From Deltaproteobacteria bacterium (GTDB lineage Bacteria; Desulfobacterota; Binatia; Binatales; Binataceae): a stretch of 6,456 nt of DNA. Below the pieces are notes generated by a model. That model did not search any database. It had not been told where the DNA came from and was given only the letters and a program-made list of their open reading frames with translations. This document shows, in pieces, positions 5,520 through 6,456 of this stretch. Both the position numbers and the translations under genes were made by a program. Within the stretch, counting starts at the first letter, position 1. The number at the start of each line of letters is the position of its first letter. The stretch spans positions 1-6,456 of the forward strand of contig PMOH01000312.1 in NCBI GenBank assembly GCA_003161515.1, given 5' to 3'.

Positions 5520-5952
5520 AAACCTAACCCCTAACCCCTTCCCGAGCGGGAAGGGGAACCAGATTATTGGAAGTGCGACCGGGACCCGTTTTATCTTGCT
5601 CCGCTTCCCGCTCGGGAAGGGGCCGGGGGTTAGGTTCTTCGGCCACAAGCTATTGCTCATCTCACTCCTAACGCTAACCACCTCATGCTCCCAGGTGCAC
5701 GAAAAAATGTTCACGCTCGACTGCGCGATTGGACGCAGGCCGTTGCCGGGAGAGTTGGCGCCGGGCACTGCGATGGCGCTTGACGTTTCTACCAGTCCGA
5801 TTCCGCTGGTTTTTCCGGCGCATCGCGCGATCGCGCGATGCGACAATGCCGGCGTCGTCACCTTCGATATCGAAACGCCGGTGGACACCGGCCTCAGCCA
5901 GCTCTCGACTCCGATCAGCACCGCCGCGAGCCACGTAACTTACGCGCCATGA
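5509..5952 (+). CDS. predicted lipoprotein whose N-terminus is encoded by an inserted palindromic element
   Basis: As written, a 147-residue product starting at ATG 5509, overlapping the end of the previous gene by 11 bp. Residues 5-43 come from the repeat at 5521-5636 and give the repeat-type peptide NLTPNPFPSGKG and its mirror RFPLGKGPGVRFF. After it comes a proper lipoprotein signal, GHKLLLISLLTLTTSC (45-60), predicting lipidation at C60, and a mature part of about 88 residues with two further cysteines (C72, C111) and no recognisable domain. An n-region of more than 40 residues is abnormal, so the element probably displaced the original start. Translation might instead begin at an in-frame TTG (5596 or 5653), but neither has a ribosome binding site. 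Its stop overlaps an ATG as ATGA (5949-5952). Function unknown; position suggests an envelope role in the lysis-type unit. Confidence 0.5.
   Translation: MQIENLTPNPFPSGKGNQIIGSATGTRFILLRFPLGKGPGVRFFGHKLLLISLLTLTTSCSQVHEKMFTLDCAIGRRPLPGELAPGTAMALDVSTSPIPLVFPAHRAIARCDNAGVVTFDIETPVDTGLSQLSTPISTAASHVTYAP
5521..5636. repeat. 116-bp palindromic element with 33-bp inverted ends (MITE- or REP-like)
   Basis: The left arm (5521-5553) and right arm (5604-5636) are inverted copies of 33 bases with three clustered mismatches (TAA against CGG in the middle). Each arm contains its own hairpin: CCCCTTCCCG-AG-CGGGAAGGGG at 5535-5556, with a perfect 10-bp stem, and CTTCCCG-CT-CGGGAAG at 5604-5619. The centre (5554-5603) is unrelated sequence. 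No target-site duplication is clear. The element begins two bases after the TGA of the preceding gene. Its translation in one frame, LTPNPFPSGKG, is of the LTPNPSP-x-G-x-G type commonly seen in spurious proteins made by dispersed palindromes. It encodes no protein of its own, so any mobility would depend on an enzyme elsewhere. Confidence 0.8.
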
Positions 5953-5974
5953 AAACAAACGCCCGCAAACGAAA

Positions 5975-5981
5975 AGGTGAG
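5975..5981 (+). promoter_or_regulatory. ribosome binding site that fixes the start of the third lipoprotein
   Basis: AGGTGAG, six bases before the ATG at 5988. It favours that start over the ATG at 5949, which overlaps the previous stop codon but would put 13 mostly basic residues ahead of an already complete lipoprotein signal. Confidence 0.6.
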
Positions 5982-5987
5982 TCTTAT

Positions 5988-6446
5988 ATGAGTCCCAAAA
6001 TACAAAACGTTCTAGCTCTTTCGTTGCTTTGCAGCTTCGCGCTCGCCGGATGCGCGCAGCAGGGCGGCGGCCTCACGCAGCCGACACCGAAACAGATCAT
6101 CAGCGGCAAGAATACGATTGTACCGAGTTCCGCCGCGCTCAGCATGGAGGCGACTAACTTCTGCAACGCGCAGGCGCAGGTCGATTACGCGTCTCTCGTT
6201 TTGTATTGCGAGGGCAAGGCGCCGACGCTGCCGCTCTCGATCAGCACCACCTATCAGACCCAGGCCAATCAGTTCTCGTGCCAGGTGTACGGCTATACCA
6301 ACTCGAGCAATCAGCTGATCGTGCCGGCGACCGTGACGCTGGGTAACTGTCCGACTGGTGTCGCGCCCGCGCCGGTCGCGGCTCCATCAGGATCAGCCGC
6401 GCTGAAAACGTCCGCAAACTCGCGCGACAACGAAGCGCGTTCTTAA
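5988..6446 (+). CDS. predicted lipoprotein of unknown function, last of three in a row
   Basis: A 152-residue protein with a textbook lipoprotein signal: MSPK n-region, hydrophobic NVLALSLLCSFA (7-18) and the lipobox LAGC, predicting lipidation at C22. The mature part starts with a Gly/Gln/Pro linker (QQGGGLTQPTPKQ). Residues about 45-120 look like a compact beta-rich domain with four cysteines (C59, C74, C98, C120), possibly two disulfides in the periplasm. A Pro/Ala/Ser-rich low-complexity tail ends the protein. I do not recognise the domain. The ATG at 5988 is chosen for its ribosome binding site; a start at 5949 is possible and would overlap the previous stop as ATGA. It follows the other two lipoproteins in the same direction and is the last gene visible. 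The remaining 10 bases hold no terminator, so the unit may continue beyond the window. Confidence 0.6.
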   Translation: MSPKIQNVLALSLLCSFALAGCAQQGGGLTQPTPKQIISGKNTIVPSSAALSMEATNFCNAQAQVDYASLVLYCEGKAPTLPLSISTTYQTQANQFSCQVYGYTNSSNQLIVPATVTLGNCPTGVAPAPVAAPSGSAALKTSANSRDNEARS

Positions 6447-6456
6447 TACTGAAAAT

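Noticed and set aside
5525..5538. Telomere-like CTAACCCCTAACCCC sequence
   Set aside because: Only two units, and it is part of the arm of the palindromic element, with a diverged mirror copy at 5619-5633.
1..6456. CRISPR arrays, tRNA or rRNA genes, integrase and attachment sites
   Set aside because: No regularly spaced direct repeats, no tRNA-like cloverleaf or rRNA-like stretch, and no recombinase-like protein was seen; the left boundary of the phage-like block (2736-2741) shows no recognisable attachment-site repeat.

Overview
The window is GC-rich DNA with tightly packed genes, GTG as well as ATG starts, and several families of short palindromic repeats. This looks like the chromosome of an environmental, probably soil-dwelling, bacterium. 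The alpha/beta hydrolase and carboxyltransferase sequences suggest a Binatota- or Deltaproteobacteria-like lineage, but that placement is an impression and was not tested.

The left part (1-2735) holds host metabolism genes. From left to right these are the start of an alpha/beta hydrolase gene (minus strand, running off the left edge), a 414-bp intergenic stretch with several palindromes, a complete biotin-dependent acyl-CoA carboxyltransferase (minus strand), and a divergent DoxX-family membrane protein (plus strand).

The right part (2742-6446) looks phage-derived. A CI-like S24 repressor on the minus strand is separated by a 306-bp divergent control region from a tight plus-strand series. 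That series runs: a four-cysteine zinc-ribbon-like protein, a Mor-type transcription activator, a GH108 muramidase (endolysin), a small holin-like membrane protein, and three successive predicted lipoproteins, the first of which is proline-rich like an outer-membrane spanin. Most neighbours overlap or nearly touch, which suggests one polycistronic, translationally coupled unit. The inferred logic is that the repressor shuts off the divergent promoter, the Mor-like protein activates expression, and the holin, muramidase and lipoproteins breach the envelope.

No capsid, tail, terminase, replication or integrase gene is visible. The block could therefore be a prophage remnant, the edge of a larger prophage, a gene-transfer-agent lysis cassette, or a domesticated lysis/secretion module comparable to type 10 secretion. 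A 116-bp palindromic element with 33-bp inverted ends has been inserted at the start of the second lipoprotein gene and now encodes an in-frame N-terminal extension.
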